A stretch of 64,000 bases of DNA, from positions 3,068-67,067 of the forward strand of contig JAYSEK010000032.1 in the NCBI GenBank assembly GCA_041913905.1. Reading direction: 5' to 3'. Made by a program: the position numbers and the translations under genes. The notes below the pieces were generated by a model that did not search any database, was not told the DNA's origin, and was given only the letters and a program-made list of their open reading frames with translations. This DNA is from Roseateles_B sp041913905 (lineage in GTDB: Bacteria > Pseudomonadota > Gammaproteobacteria > Burkholderiales > Burkholderiaceae_C). Below, in pieces: positions 53,270 through 62,286 of the stretch (within the stretch, counting starts at the first letter, position 1; each line of letters begins with the position of its first letter).

Positions 53270-53473
53270 GGTCGCTTGCTCCTCGGAAAAACCTGCGCGG
53301 GCTGGATGGCCCGGGCGCGCCAGGCCAGCGCGCTCCCGGGGCCCAGCCCCTGGCATGCCGATGCTAGGGAGCGCGCGGCGCGGCGGCGATTGCAAAAGGC
53401 ATCGGCGCGATGTCATTTCACATCGCCGACGGCCTCGGCTGGAAGCCGTCGCGCGGCGCTACAGTGGCGTGCT

Positions 53474-54499
53474 GTGAATGCCAGGAACCCATCCCCGCCC
53501 GCCCCGGCGCTGACCGTGGGCGTCGAGTTCGCGCTGAACCTGCTGTCCGGCCTTCGTCGCCGCGGCATCGACGGCAGCGAGCTGCTGCGCGAGGCCGGCA
53601 TCCCCGCCGACGCGCTCCAGCAGCCCGGCGCGCGCATCGCCACCTTCCAGCTGGCACAGCTGCTGCGCGCCTTGATCGAGCGCCATGACGACGAAGTGCT
53701 GGGCATGCTGTCCCGGCCCTCCAAGCGCGGCTCCTTCGCCCTGCAGGTGCGCGCGGGCATTGCCGCGCCGACGCTGGAGCTGGCCATCCGGCACATCGCC
53801 CACGTGTTTCGCCTGCTGCACGACGACCTGAGCCTGGTGCTGGCCCATGAGGGGGCGGCGCTGGCGGGCGTCCGGCTGGAATTCCACAATGCCGAATCGG
53901 CGGCCAATCCGCATCTGCACGAGCTGCTGCTGCGCGTCTACTGGCGGCTTTTCGCCTGGCTGGTGGGCGGGCAGCTGCCGGTGGTCCGCTTCGATTTCGC
54001 CTATGCACGGCCGGCCTATTCGGAAGGCTACGGCCCCATCTTCCCGGCGCCGTGGCGCTTCGAGGCTGAACACAGCGCGATGTGGTTCCAGGCCGAGCGC
54101 CTGCAGCTGCCCGTGTGCCGCGACCAGGAGGCCCTGCGCGCCTTCATGGCCGACGTGCCGGTGCAGGTGATCCTGCCGCGGCGCGATGCCGGTGTCAGCG
54201 GCCGGGTGCGCGCCCATCTGCAGCGCACGCAGCCCTTGTGGCCCGATCTGGACCGCACCGCTGCGGCCCTGCACATGGCGCCCAGCACGCTGCAGCGGCG
54301 GCTCGCGGCCGAGGGGAGCAGCTTCCAGGCGCTCAAGGACCAGCTGCGCCGCGAGGTGGCCATCTATCGCCTGCATACCAGCGACACGGCGCTGTCCAAG
54401 CTGGCCATCGAGCTGGGGTTCTCCGACACAGCCGCCTTCCAGCGAGCCTTCAAGAGCTGGACCGGCCTGCCGCCGGGCGCCTACCGGCATGGGCGCTAG
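53474..54499 (+). CDS. AraC-family regulator (Arabinose_bd N-terminal domain)
   Basis: A 341-residue regulator with the N-terminal domain seen in OruR/ArgR-like AraC proteins (LREAGIPADALQQPGARIAT, then LELAIRHIAHVFRLLHDDLS) and a C-terminal helix-turn-helix pair (MAPSTLQRRLAAEGSSFQAL, then DTAAFQRAFKSWTGLPPGAY). GTG start at 53474. It is divergent from the thiolase/acyl-CoA dehydrogenase operon, so it probably regulates that catabolic pair. Confidence 0.86.
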   Translation: MNARNPSPPAPALTVGVEFALNLLSGLRRRGIDGSELLREAGIPADALQQPGARIATFQLAQLLRALIERHDDEVLGMLSRPSKRGSFALQVRAGIAAPTLELAIRHIAHVFRLLHDDLSLVLAHEGAALAGVRLEFHNAESAANPHLHELLLRVYWRLFAWLVGGQLPVVRFDFAYARPAYSEGYGPIFPAPWRFEAEHSAMWFQAERLQLPVCRDQEALRAFMADVPVQVILPRRDAGVSGRVRAHLQRTQPLWPDLDRTAAALHMAPSTLQRRLAAEGSSFQALKDQLRREVAIYRLHTSDTALSKLAIELGFSDTAAFQRAFKSWTGLPPGAYRHGR

Positions 54500-54559
54500 C
54501 CGGCCGCCGCTCGCTGCGACCCTTGGATGGCCGACGCAGTACGGCTCGCGGGGCAGGCC

Positions 54560-54586
54560 TGTCACAAGCCAGGGGGTCGATCCGTC
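54560..54586 (+). promoter_or_regulatory. ECF41-type promoter of the sigma factor gene
   Basis: TGTCACA (54560-54566) and CGTC (54583-54586) with a 16-bp spacer match the ECF41 promoter pattern TGTCACA-N16-CGTC. The ATG of the sigma factor is only 9 bp beyond the -10 element, so the transcript would have almost no leader. Confidence 0.82.
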
Positions 54587-54595
54587 TTGCCATTC

Positions 54596-55543
54596 ATGAA
54601 CGACGCCACCGCCTTCTTCGAACGCCTGCGGCCTCGCCTGCAGGGCATTGCCTACCGCATGCTGGGCTCCCGTGCCGAGTCCGAGGAGCTGGTGCAGGAC
54701 GTGTGGCTGCGCTGGCATGAAGTCGACCGCGCCACCCTGGCCAATGCCGAGGCCTGGCTGGTGACCGTGACGACGCGCCTGGCCATCGACCGCCTGCGCG
54801 CCGCCCGTGCCCAGCGGGCGCATTACGTGGGCTTCTGGCTGCCCGAGCCCTGGCTGGAACTGGACGAGCTGCCGCCCACCGCGGCGCAGGATCAGCCCCT
54901 CACGCCCGAGCAGCAGCTGGAGCGCGCTGACTACATCTCCATGGCCTTCCTGACCCTGCTGGAGCGATTGACGCCCGAGGCACGCGCGGCCTTTTTGCTG
55001 CGCGAGGTCTTTGATGCCGACTATGCCGAGGTGGCCCAAGCCCTGGGCAAGAGCGAGGCGGCCTGCCGGCAGATCATCTCTCGCGCAAGAACGCAGCTGA
55101 AGGCGGAACGCCCGCGCTACCGCGTCACGCCGGACGCGCACTGGCGCCTGCTGGCGGGCTTTGCGGAAGCCGCGCGGCAGGGGGACTTCGCCCGCTTGCA
55201 GTCCTTGCTGGCCGAGGACGCCGAGTTGATCAGCGACGGCGGCGGCGTGGTGCCCAGCTTCGGCCGTGTGCTGGCCGGGGCGAACCGCATCGCGCGGCTG
55301 TACTTCGCCGCCTGGCGCCGCCATGCGCTGGGTCGGCACCGGCTGCAGCTGGAACTGGTGCGCATGAACGGGCAATGGGGCCTGCTGCGCTTCATCGATG
55401 GACGCCTGGAATCGGCCCAGAGCCTGGAAACGGACGGGCAGCGCATCACGCGCATCCACACCCAGCGCAACCCGGAGAAATTGCAGGGCCTGGCCGCGGC
55501 GTGGGCGGCGGCTGTCACAAGGCGGGAGGCTGCCGCGTCTTGA
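54596..55543 (+). CDS. sigJ: ECF41-group RNA polymerase sigma factor (SigJ-like) with SnoaL domain
   Basis: A 315-residue sigma factor: region 2 (RLQGIAYRMLGSRAESEELV, then VQDVWLRWHE), region 4 (LTPEARAAFLLREVFDADYA, then AEVAQALGKSEAACRQIISR) and a C-terminal SnoaL-like extension (~210-310; SDGGGVVPSFGRVLAGANRI). ECF41 factors have no classical anti-sigma factor; the extension modulates activity. It sits directly upstream of a carboxymuconolactone-decarboxylase-family gene, the standard ECF41 partner, and both have matching promoters. Confidence 0.92.
   Translation: MNDATAFFERLRPRLQGIAYRMLGSRAESEELVQDVWLRWHEVDRATLANAEAWLVTVTTRLAIDRLRAARAQRAHYVGFWLPEPWLELDELPPTAAQDQPLTPEQQLERADYISMAFLTLLERLTPEARAAFLLREVFDADYAEVAQALGKSEAACRQIISRARTQLKAERPRYRVTPDAHWRLLAGFAEAARQGDFARLQSLLAEDAELISDGGGVVPSFGRVLAGANRIARLYFAAWRRHALGRHRLQLELVRMNGQWGLLRFIDGRLESAQSLETDGQRITRIHTQRNPEKLQGLAAAWAAAVTRREAAAS
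55513..55539 (+). promoter_or_regulatory. ECF41-type promoter of the partner gene, inside the sigma factor gene end
   Basis: TGTCACA (55513-55519) and CGTC (55536-55539), again with a 16-bp spacer, identical in pattern to the one at 54560. It lies within the last codons of the sigma factor gene and points to the gene at 55594, with room for an mRNA leader of about 50 bases. Confidence 0.82.
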
Positions 55544-55593
55544 GAGGAGGAGCCGCAGGGTTCCTCGTTCATCTCAAACACAGGAGTCTTTCC

Positions 55594-56073
55594 ATGTCCC
55601 CTCGTCTCGATTACGCCCAGCAGGCCCCCGAGGCTTTCAAGAAGTACCTGGATTTCGCCCTCAGCCTCAAGAAGGGGCCGCTGGAAGACTCGTTGCGCGA
55701 CCTGCTGACGATTCGCGCCTCGCAGCTCAACGGCTGCGCCTTCTGTCTGGACATGCACGTCAAGGAGGCCACCCTGCACGGCGAGCGTCCGCTGCGCCTG
55801 CATCATGTGGCGATCTGGCGCGAGTCGCCGCTGTTCTCACCCCGCGAGCGTGCGGCGCTGGCCTGGACCGAGCTGCTCACGCACTTGCCTGCCCATGGCG
55901 TCACGGACGCCGACTACCAGGCCGTGCGCGCCCATTTCAGCGAGGCGGAGCTGGCGGCCCTGAGCTTCGCCATCGTCGCGATCAATGGCTGGAACCGCCT
56001 GGCCGTCGGCTTTGCCGCCGAGCCAGGGTCCAAGGACGAGGCCTACGGGCTGGACCGCGCCGGTCTGGCCTGA
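55594..56073 (+). CDS. Carboxymuconolactone decarboxylase-family protein (AhpD-like), ECF41 partner
   Basis: A 159-residue all-helical protein with the AhpD-type redox pair CAFCLDMHVKEA (C-x2-C-x3-H), typical of alkylhydroperoxidase-like members. It likely reduces peroxides or handles a related substrate. The ATG follows AGGAGT. The dedicated ECF41 promoter upstream makes it the main visible target of the neighbouring sigma factor. Confidence 0.9.
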   Translation: MSPRLDYAQQAPEAFKKYLDFALSLKKGPLEDSLRDLLTIRASQLNGCAFCLDMHVKEATLHGERPLRLHHVAIWRESPLFSPRERAALAWTELLTHLPAHGVTDADYQAVRAHFSEAELAALSFAIVAINGWNRLAVGFAAEPGSKDEAYGLDRAGLA

Positions 56074-56089
56074 TCTCGGCGAGCGCCCT

Positions 56090-57010
56090 CTACCGGGGGC
56101 CCAGCGCGCGCCCGTACTGCACCAGGGCCAGCACGCGGGCCGCGCGCAGCCAGGCCAGGCTCAGCACGAGCAGCAGGCTCAGCACGGCGGCGGCGCCAAG
56201 GCCCAGGGGGCCGACAGGCAGCACCTGCATGCGGGCGACGCCCAGCAGCGCGCCCAGCAGCAGGCCCAGGACCAGCAGGCCCAGGCTCAGCACGAGGCGG
56301 GCCGGGCGGCGCAGCAGGCTGCGCAGCGCCGAGCCCCAGGCCTTGACCACCGAGCGCCGGCCGGGTTCCAGCACCAGCAAGGCCCGCGTGGTGTCCAGCG
56401 AGGCCAGGACCAGCAGGCTCAGGGCCAGGCCCAGCCCCAGGAAGGCGCGGTGATGCAGGTCCAGGTCGGACTCCAGCAGCCATTGCTTGGCCTGGTCATC
56501 GACCATGTCCGTCAGGCCGCCGACCAGCGCAGCGGTGGCGCCCAGGGGCAGCAGCCCCCACAGCCACAGCCGCGCCATCTGCGGGTACTCCTTCCAGCCG
56601 CCCAGCCAGAGCTGCCCCAGCGTGGGCCGGCCCACATGGAAACGCGCCGCGGCCTGCACCATGCCGCTGAGCCAGGGCAGGCTCAGGGCGGCCAGCACCA
56701 GGCCCGGCAGGCCGGACAGCGGGCTGTAGCCGCGCTGGGGCAGGTTGGCGATGGCATCCACCAGCAGCGAGGGATCCAGCTGCTGCAGCAGGCGGTCGGC
56801 TGTCAGCGAGCGGTTGAAGTACTCGCCCAGCGCGTTCCACAGCGGCAGCAGGGCCAGCAGGGTGGACACCAGCAGCACCAGCAGCCAGCTCAGCAGCAGG
56901 CGCCACTGCAGGCCCTGGCGCAGCCCGGATCCAAGGGCGGATGCAAAGTGGGAGGCCGGGGAGGAAGGGGAGGAGGGTCGGGTCTTGCCCATCTCGGTCA
57001 CCATGTTCAT
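56090..57010 (-). CDS. Polytopic membrane protein, BPSS1780-like
   Basis: A 306-residue protein with about six hydrophobic segments (LLLSWLLVLLVSTLLALLPL; SGLPGLVLAALSLPWL; LWLWGLLPLGATAALVG; FLGLGLALSLLVLASL; LVLSLGLLVLGLLLGALLG; AAAVLSLLLVLSLAWL) separated by short charged loops. It resembles the BPSS1780 family of Burkholderiales; function unknown. Its start overlaps the stop of the M1 peptidase gene (ATGA), so the two are co-translated. Confidence 0.8.
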   Translation of the reverse strand: MNMVTEMGKTRPSSPSSPASHFASALGSGLRQGLQWRLLLSWLLVLLVSTLLALLPLWNALGEYFNRSLTADRLLQQLDPSLLVDAIANLPQRGYSPLSGLPGLVLAALSLPWLSGMVQAAARFHVGRPTLGQLWLGGWKEYPQMARLWLWGLLPLGATAALVGGLTDMVDDQAKQWLLESDLDLHHRAFLGLGLALSLLVLASLDTTRALLVLEPGRRSVVKAWGSALRSLLRRPARLVLSLGLLVLGLLLGALLGVARMQVLPVGPLGLGAAAVLSLLLVLSLAWLRAARVLALVQYGRALGPR

Positions 57011-59262
57011 AGCGTGCTCAGCAGGGCGAGGAAGGACATCAGCGCGGAACCGGCGTCGCTGATGAGGCGTCGGGTGCCGCGGCTGTCGGGTTTCAGTCGG
57101 CGGCTGTTGTCGGCCACGCTCATGTCCAGGCGCTGCGCCTGCTGCGGGTCCAGTTCCGCGGAGACGGCCTTGACCGGCTTGACCCAGGTGTAGCGCTTCC
57201 AGCGTTCCTGGTCGTCCCAGACCACCTTTTCCTCGCTGCCATCGGCGAACTTCACGATCAGCGTCTGCGGCTGTGCGGCGCCGCGGCGGCGCAGGGTGAC
57301 GGTGCTGCGGTAGGGCAGGGGGCCGCCCTCCTTGGCATTGGCGTCGGGATGGGCCTTGTCCCAGGCCTTGCGCTGGGCGCGCAGCTGCTTGTCACGCTGG
57401 GCTTCGGTGCGCTCGCTGCCTTGCGGGCCGTACAGGCCCAGCGGGGGTTCGATCTCTTCGCTTTCCAGCTTCTCGACACGGTCGTCCACACCCGCTGCGG
57501 CGTAGACGTGGGTGTTGAAGACCTGGTCGATGAGGGCCGGCTTGCCGGAGACCTCGGCCAGCACGTCGCGCAGGTCGGCCACCGAGGGGTGGCGGAACTT
57601 CCAGCGCTGGTAGTAGGCCTGCATGGCGCGATCCATCACCTCGGTGCCCAGCTGCAGCTCCAGGCTGCGCATCACGGTGGCGGTGCGGGAGTAGACGCTG
57701 CCATAGCTGCCGCTGGAATAGCGGTGCCAGGAGTTGCCGCCCAACCCGTCGGGCGGGTTGCCCATGGAAGCCATGCGCTCGGCATCGAACACGTCCACGC
57801 TGGGGTTGATGCCCAGGCGCTGCATCAGGCCGGTGGCCACGGGAATGCGGCGTCCGGCGGCCTGCAGCATGCGCTGGTTCCAGTACTGGTTCAGGCCCTC
57901 GTCCAGCATGGGTTCCTCGAACTCGTTCGAGGCCAGGATGCCGTAGAAGTAGCCGTGGCCGAATTCGTGGATGGTGACGAAGTCCAGACCGTAGCGTTCG
58001 AACGAGCCTGGCCGGTCGGTCTTGTAGGCGTCGGCGGTGAAGAAGGTGGGGTACTCCATGCCGCCGGCTTCACCCGCGTTGAAGGGCGGGATGACGGCCG
58101 TGACGGTGCGGTAGGGGTAGGGGCCCAGGGTCTTGGAGAACCAGGTGAGGGCGTCCTGCGTGGCCTTGAGCACCGAGGGCATGGTGTGCGCATACTCGGG
58201 CGGCGAGAGCACCTTGATCGTGACCTCGGGGCTGCCGGGGAAGGTCCAGTGGCCGCTCAGGGGCTGGACCGTGCGCTTGTCCGCCGTCCAGGCGAAGTCG
58301 TGCACGTCGCCCTGGACGAAGCGGTGGATGCTTCGCCCATCGATCTTGCGCGGTTCGCCCTGCTCTTCGCCGGTAGCGCCCACGACATAGCCCTCCGGCA
58401 CGTCCAGCGTGACGTCGTAGCTGCCGAAGTCGGCGTAGAACTCGCTGTGCAGGTGGAACTCATGGGCGTTCCAGCGCGGCTCGGTGGCGCCGCGTTCGCC
58501 GGGCAGCTCCAGCACGGCCATCTTGGGGAACCACTGGGCCACCAGGTGGAAGCTGCCGAAGTAGCCGGTGCGGGCCACCACGCGCGGCAACTGGTCGAAG
58601 AAGGCGATGTCCAGCATGGTGCTGCCCCCCGCCGGCACGGCCTGGGGCAGGTCCAGGCGGACCACCGTGCGGTCGGTCTTGGGGCCGCCATCCGGCTGCA
58701 CGAAGTACCAGGGCACGTCGCGCCCCTGCTGCTGGACCTTGCGAAGCTCGATGCGGCCCCATTCTCCTTCCTTGGAGTCCACGTCGCTGCGGAAGGCGAA
58801 GCCGTGGCGCTTCTCGGTCATGAAGGTGCTGCCCTCGCCCTCGAAGGCGTTCAGGTAGAGGTGCAGATAGACCGATCGAACCTCGCGGTCGCTGCGGTTG
58901 CGCCAGCGCAGCTGCTGCTTGCCGTCCAGGGTGTGGCGCTGGGGGTCAAGTCTTGCCTCGATGCGGTAGTCCACCACCCGGTCGGACAGCGTGGCCTCCT
59001 GACCGCTGCGGGCGCCGCCCCAGGCCCGGGCGGCGCTGGAGGTCCGCACCGCGGCGGCCATGCCGCTGGCAAGGGGGATGCCGTCCAGCGAGGGCGGCAC
59101 GACGACGGCCGTATCGGCGCTGCTGCTCAGCGGTGCGGCCTCGACGTCCAGCGGATCATCCCCTTGTTGGCTGCGCTTCCAGGCGCCGGCCGCCAGGATC
59201 AAGAAGAAGAGGGCGAGCAGCCAGGTGCGGCGTCGTCGGGTCCAGGCGGGCAGGGCGGGCAT
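57007..59262 (-). CDS. Membrane-anchored M1-family metallopeptidase
   Basis: A 751-residue protein with one N-terminal anchor helix (TWLLALFFLILAAGAW) and a periplasmic gluzincin domain: GEAGGMEYPTFF (GxMEN-like exopeptidase loop), zinc site HEFGHGYFYG with His at about residue 431, and the third ligand in EEPMLDEGLNQYW. The C-terminal ~150 residues are beta-rich. A copy of the interspersed motif (GGGGTCAAGTCTTGCC) is in frame near 58942. Upstream of, and coupled to, the membrane protein gene. Confidence 0.88.
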   Translation of the reverse strand: MPALPAWTRRRRTWLLALFFLILAAGAWKRSQQGDDPLDVEAAPLSSSADTAVVVPPSLDGIPLASGMAAAVRTSSAARAWGGARSGQEATLSDRVVDYRIEARLDPQRHTLDGKQQLRWRNRSDREVRSVYLHLYLNAFEGEGSTFMTEKRHGFAFRSDVDSKEGEWGRIELRKVQQQGRDVPWYFVQPDGGPKTDRTVVRLDLPQAVPAGGSTMLDIAFFDQLPRVVARTGYFGSFHLVAQWFPKMAVLELPGERGATEPRWNAHEFHLHSEFYADFGSYDVTLDVPEGYVVGATGEEQGEPRKIDGRSIHRFVQGDVHDFAWTADKRTVQPLSGHWTFPGSPEVTIKVLSPPEYAHTMPSVLKATQDALTWFSKTLGPYPYRTVTAVIPPFNAGEAGGMEYPTFFTADAYKTDRPGSFERYGLDFVTIHEFGHGYFYGILASNEFEEPMLDEGLNQYWNQRMLQAAGRRIPVATGLMQRLGINPSVDVFDAERMASMGNPPDGLGGNSWHRYSSGSYGSVYSRTATVMRSLELQLGTEVMDRAMQAYYQRWKFRHPSVADLRDVLAEVSGKPALIDQVFNTHVYAAAGVDDRVEKLESEEIEPPLGLYGPQGSERTEAQRDKQLRAQRKAWDKAHPDANAKEGGPLPYRSTVTLRRRGAAQPQTLIVKFADGSEEKVVWDDQERWKRYTWVKPVKAVSAELDPQQAQRLDMSVADNSRRLKPDSRGTRRLISDAGSALMSFLALLSTL

Positions 59263-59362
59263 GGTCGGGGTTCATGAGCTCAGGATCACCCATTGGATAC
59301 TGCCCGGGCTCCCGGCAACAAGCCCGGGGATGTGCGCATGACCAAGCGCACGGGTGGCCCGT

Positions 59363-60415
59363 TCAGCCCAGCAGCTGCCGTGCGGCGAGGGCCAGGTCTT
59401 GCGCTTCCAGGCGCGGCAGATGCAGGGGGCGAGCCTGGTCCAGGCGCAGGTAGTTGCTGCGCTGGGAGCGTGCGTAAAGCGGGTCGTAGTGCTCGCGCAT
59501 CAGGGCTTCGAACAGCGGCGCCAATTGGCCAGCGCGCGCCCAGGCCTGCCAGCGCTCGATGGTGTCATTGGCATGCAGGCCGGTGTTGGCGTTGAGCTGG
59601 CCCAGCAGGCCGGCGAGCTCCTCGCCGTCATGGCCCAGGTAGGCGTAGTCCTGCAGCAGGTAGCTCAGGCGCGCATGCAGGGGTGCCTCGATGGCGATGC
59701 AGTCGCCGGCGCGCAGGGCGCTGAGCACGGCGTCCGGCAGCATCAGGCGGCCGATCTTGCGGCTCTCTGCCTCGACGAACACGGGCCGTGCGAGGTCGAA
59801 GGACTGCAGGGCCATGGCCAGGCTGGTCTCGAAGGCCTTTTGGGAGGGCTGCTCCTGGCCCGGCCAGCGCCCGAGGATGGAGCCCTTGTGGCGCGCCAGC
59901 GCTTCCAGGTCCAGCACTTGGGCGCCGGCGTCCTGCAGGGCCTGCAGCAGCGCCGTCTTGGCGCTGCCGGTCGGGCCGCACACCACTTGCAGCTTCAGCT
60001 GCGGGGCCAGCGTGGCAATGCGCTCCATCACCTGCGCACGAAAAGCCTTGTAGCCGCCGTGCAGCTGCTGGGCGTCCCAGCCCACCAGACGCAGCCACTG
60101 CACCATGGTGCCGCTGCGCATGCCGCCCCGCCAGCAGTAGACCAGCGGGCGCCAGGATTTGGGCTTGCCGGCAAAGGACTCGCGCAGATGCCGCGCCAGC
60201 TGCGCCGCGACCATGGCCCCGCCCACGCGCTTGGCCTCGAAAGCGCCTTGCTGCTTGTACAGCGTGCCCACGATGCGGCGCTCGTCGTCGTCCAGCACCG
60301 GGCAGTTGAGGGCACCGGGGATGTGGTCCAGGGCGTATTCGGCGGGCGAGCGGGCGTCGATGACGCAGTCGAACTCGTGGATGCGCTCGGGCGTGATGGG
60401 GCGGGGACGGGACAT
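59363..60415 (-). CDS. mnmH: tRNA 2-selenouridine synthase
   Basis: Replaces sulfur by selenium at the wobble 2-thiouridine of tRNAs for Lys, Glu and Gln, using selenophosphate. The 350-residue product has a rhodanese domain (CVIDARSPAEYALDHIPGAL, catalytic Cys in PLVYCWRGGMRSG) and a P-loop domain (VVCGPTGSAKTALL). ATG at 60415. It is divergent from selD across 86 bp, so the supplier and user of selenophosphate share a promoter region. Confidence 0.95.
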   Translation of the reverse strand: MSRPRPITPERIHEFDCVIDARSPAEYALDHIPGALNCPVLDDDERRIVGTLYKQQGAFEAKRVGGAMVAAQLARHLRESFAGKPKSWRPLVYCWRGGMRSGTMVQWLRLVGWDAQQLHGGYKAFRAQVMERIATLAPQLKLQVVCGPTGSAKTALLQALQDAGAQVLDLEALARHKGSILGRWPGQEQPSQKAFETSLAMALQSFDLARPVFVEAESRKIGRLMLPDAVLSALRAGDCIAIEAPLHARLSYLLQDYAYLGHDGEELAGLLGQLNANTGLHANDTIERWQAWARAGQLAPLFEALMREHYDPLYARSQRSNYLRLDQARPLHLPRLEAQDLALAARQLLG

Positions 60416-60501
60416 GGACAAGGATTTCCTGGCAGGCGGCACAATCCTCGCAGAAATCCGGCGTGCTTCGCGCCGGATGCAGCAAGCGCACCGCCTACGC
60501 C

Positions 60502-61560
60502 ATGAACGAATCCTCCGCTCTGCGACTCACCCAGCTGGCCCATGGCGGCGGCTGCGGCTGCAAGATCGCCCCCGGCCTGCTCTCCGACATCCTGGCCCGC
60601 ACGGCGCCCGGCGTGGTGCCGCCCCAGCTGCTGGTCGGCACCGAAACCAGCGACGATGCCGCCGTCTGGCAGCTCAACGAGGAACAGGCCCTGGTGGCGA
60701 CCACGGACTTCTTCACGCCCATCGTCGACGACCCTTTCGACTTCGGCCGCATTGCCGCGACCAATGCGCTGTCCGACGTCTACGCCATGGGCGGCACGCC
60801 CATCATGGCCCTGGCCATCGTGGGCATGCCCATCAACACCCTGGCGCCGGATGTGATCGGCCGCATCCTCGAAGGAGGCGCCAGCGTCTGCCGAGAGGCC
60901 GGCATCCCGATCGCGGGCGGGCATTCCATCGATGTGGTCGAGCCCATCTACGGCCTGGTGGCCCTGGGCCTGGTGCATCCGAAGAAGGTGCGCCGCAATG
61001 CCGATGCCCGCGCGGGCGACCGCCTGGTGCTGGGCAAGCCGCTGGGCGTGGGCGTGCTGTCCGCCGCGCTCAAGAAGGGCCTGCTGGATGAGGCTGGCTA
61101 CCAGGAGATGCTGTCGCACACGACGCGGCTGAACAAGGTCGGCGCTGAGCTCGCGCAACTGGACGCCGTGCATGCCATCACCGACGTCACCGGCTTTGGC
61201 CTGGCCGGCCATCTGCTGGAGATCTGCCGCGGCTCAGGCCTGCAGGCGACGGTGGATTGGCTGCGCATGCCCTTGATCCACAGCGCCCTGGTCTTTGCGC
61301 AGCAAGGCATCTGGACGGGGGCCTCGACCCGCAACTGGAGCGCCTACGGGCACGAGGTGGCGGGTGTCGAAGGCTGGTCGGACTGGCAGCGCGCGCTGCT
61401 CACCGACCCCCAGACCAGCGGCGGCCTGCTGGTGAGCTGCAGCCCCGAAGCCGTGCCCCAGGTGCTGCAGGCGTTCCACGATGGCGGCTTTGCGCAGGCG
61501 GCCGAGATCGGCGAGCTGCAGGCGCACGATGGGGGCGTCCCACGCCTGCAGCTGCGCTGA
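60502..61560 (+). CDS. selD: Selenide, water dikinase (selenophosphate synthetase)
   Basis: Makes selenophosphate from selenide and ATP. The 352-residue product has the glycine-rich N-terminal motif GGGCGCKI, with Cys18 at the catalytic Cys/Sec position, ETSDDAAVWQL and TTDFFTPIVDDPFDFGRIAA. It uses Cys, not selenocysteine. Start ATG at 60502. No selA or selB is in this window, so the visible use of selenium is tRNA modification by mnmH. Confidence 0.96.
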   Translation: MNESSALRLTQLAHGGGCGCKIAPGLLSDILARTAPGVVPPQLLVGTETSDDAAVWQLNEEQALVATTDFFTPIVDDPFDFGRIAATNALSDVYAMGGTPIMALAIVGMPINTLAPDVIGRILEGGASVCREAGIPIAGGHSIDVVEPIYGLVALGLVHPKKVRRNADARAGDRLVLGKPLGVGVLSAALKKGLLDEAGYQEMLSHTTRLNKVGAELAQLDAVHAITDVTGFGLAGHLLEICRGSGLQATVDWLRMPLIHSALVFAQQGIWTGASTRNWSAYGHEVAGVEGWSDWQRALLTDPQTSGGLLVSCSPEAVPQVLQAFHDGGFAQAAEIGELQAHDGGVPRLQLR

Positions 61561-61569
61561 TCCGCCGGC

Positions 61570-62115
61570 TCAGGCCGCGCGGCTCAAGGGCACGGCCGGG
61601 AAATCGACCGGCACCTGGAAGGCCACGTTGACGTAGTTGGTGAAGAGGTTCAGCGCCACGTGGGCCAGGATCTCGACCATCTCGCCTTCGGAGAATCCGG
61701 CGGTGCGCAGGGCTTGCACGTCAGCATCCTTCAGCTGGCCGCGATGCTCGACCAGCTGCAGCGCAAAGCGCAGGGCCGCGGCGGTGCGCGGGTCGGCAGA
61801 CTCGCCCTGCTGCGCCGAGCGCATTTCCTCGGCCGTGGCGCCGGCCTTGCGCCCCAATGCCGTGTGGGCGGCCAGGCAGTACTCGCAGCGGTTGCGGTCC
61901 GCCACGGCCACGGCGATCTGCTCGCCAAGACGGGCGTCCAGCGTGCCGCCGCCCAGGGCGCCGAAGAAGCCCCACATGGCCTGCAGCGCGGCGGGCGAAT
62001 GCGCCACGGTGCGGAACATCTGCGGCGTGCTGCCGAAGGCTTGCTGGATCTGCGCCAGCAGCGGGCGGCTGGCGGCGGGGGCTTGCTCGGGGGTGGGCAG
62101 GGAGAGGCGGTTCAT
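61570..62115 (-). CDS. Carboxymuconolactone decarboxylase-family protein (AhpD-like)
   Basis: A 181-residue protein with the AhpD redox motif CEYCLAAHTALGRK (C-x2-C-x3-H) and NLFTNYVNVAFQVPVDFP near the end, typical of peroxidase-related members. Start ATG at 62115 has AAAGGA upstream. It is divergent from the AraC gene at 62287 across 171 bp, a frequent pairing in which the regulator switches on the peroxidase. Confidence 0.9.
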   Translation of the reverse strand: MNRLSLPTPEQAPAASRPLLAQIQQAFGSTPQMFRTVAHSPAALQAMWGFFGALGGGTLDARLGEQIAVAVADRNRCEYCLAAHTALGRKAGATAEEMRSAQQGESADPRTAAALRFALQLVEHRGQLKDADVQALRTAGFSEGEMVEILAHVALNLFTNYVNVAFQVPVDFPAVPLSRAA

Positions 62116-62286
62116 GGTCGATCCTTTCATCGAAACGTTGCTGGAAACATGCCCTGAGGCATGGCGCCAGTTTGCGTGTCGGATCGGGATGAAAGGTTTC
62201 TTATCGTCCTTAAAATGCGCCAATCAGTCCAGACTTCGGGGCAAAACTCCTTGAAGCCGGGCCCACGCAGCTGGAGCACGCAAGAC

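Noticed and set aside
60502..60561. SelD as a selenoprotein
   Set aside because: The catalytic position in GGGCGCKI is a TGC cysteine codon; there is no in-frame TGA.
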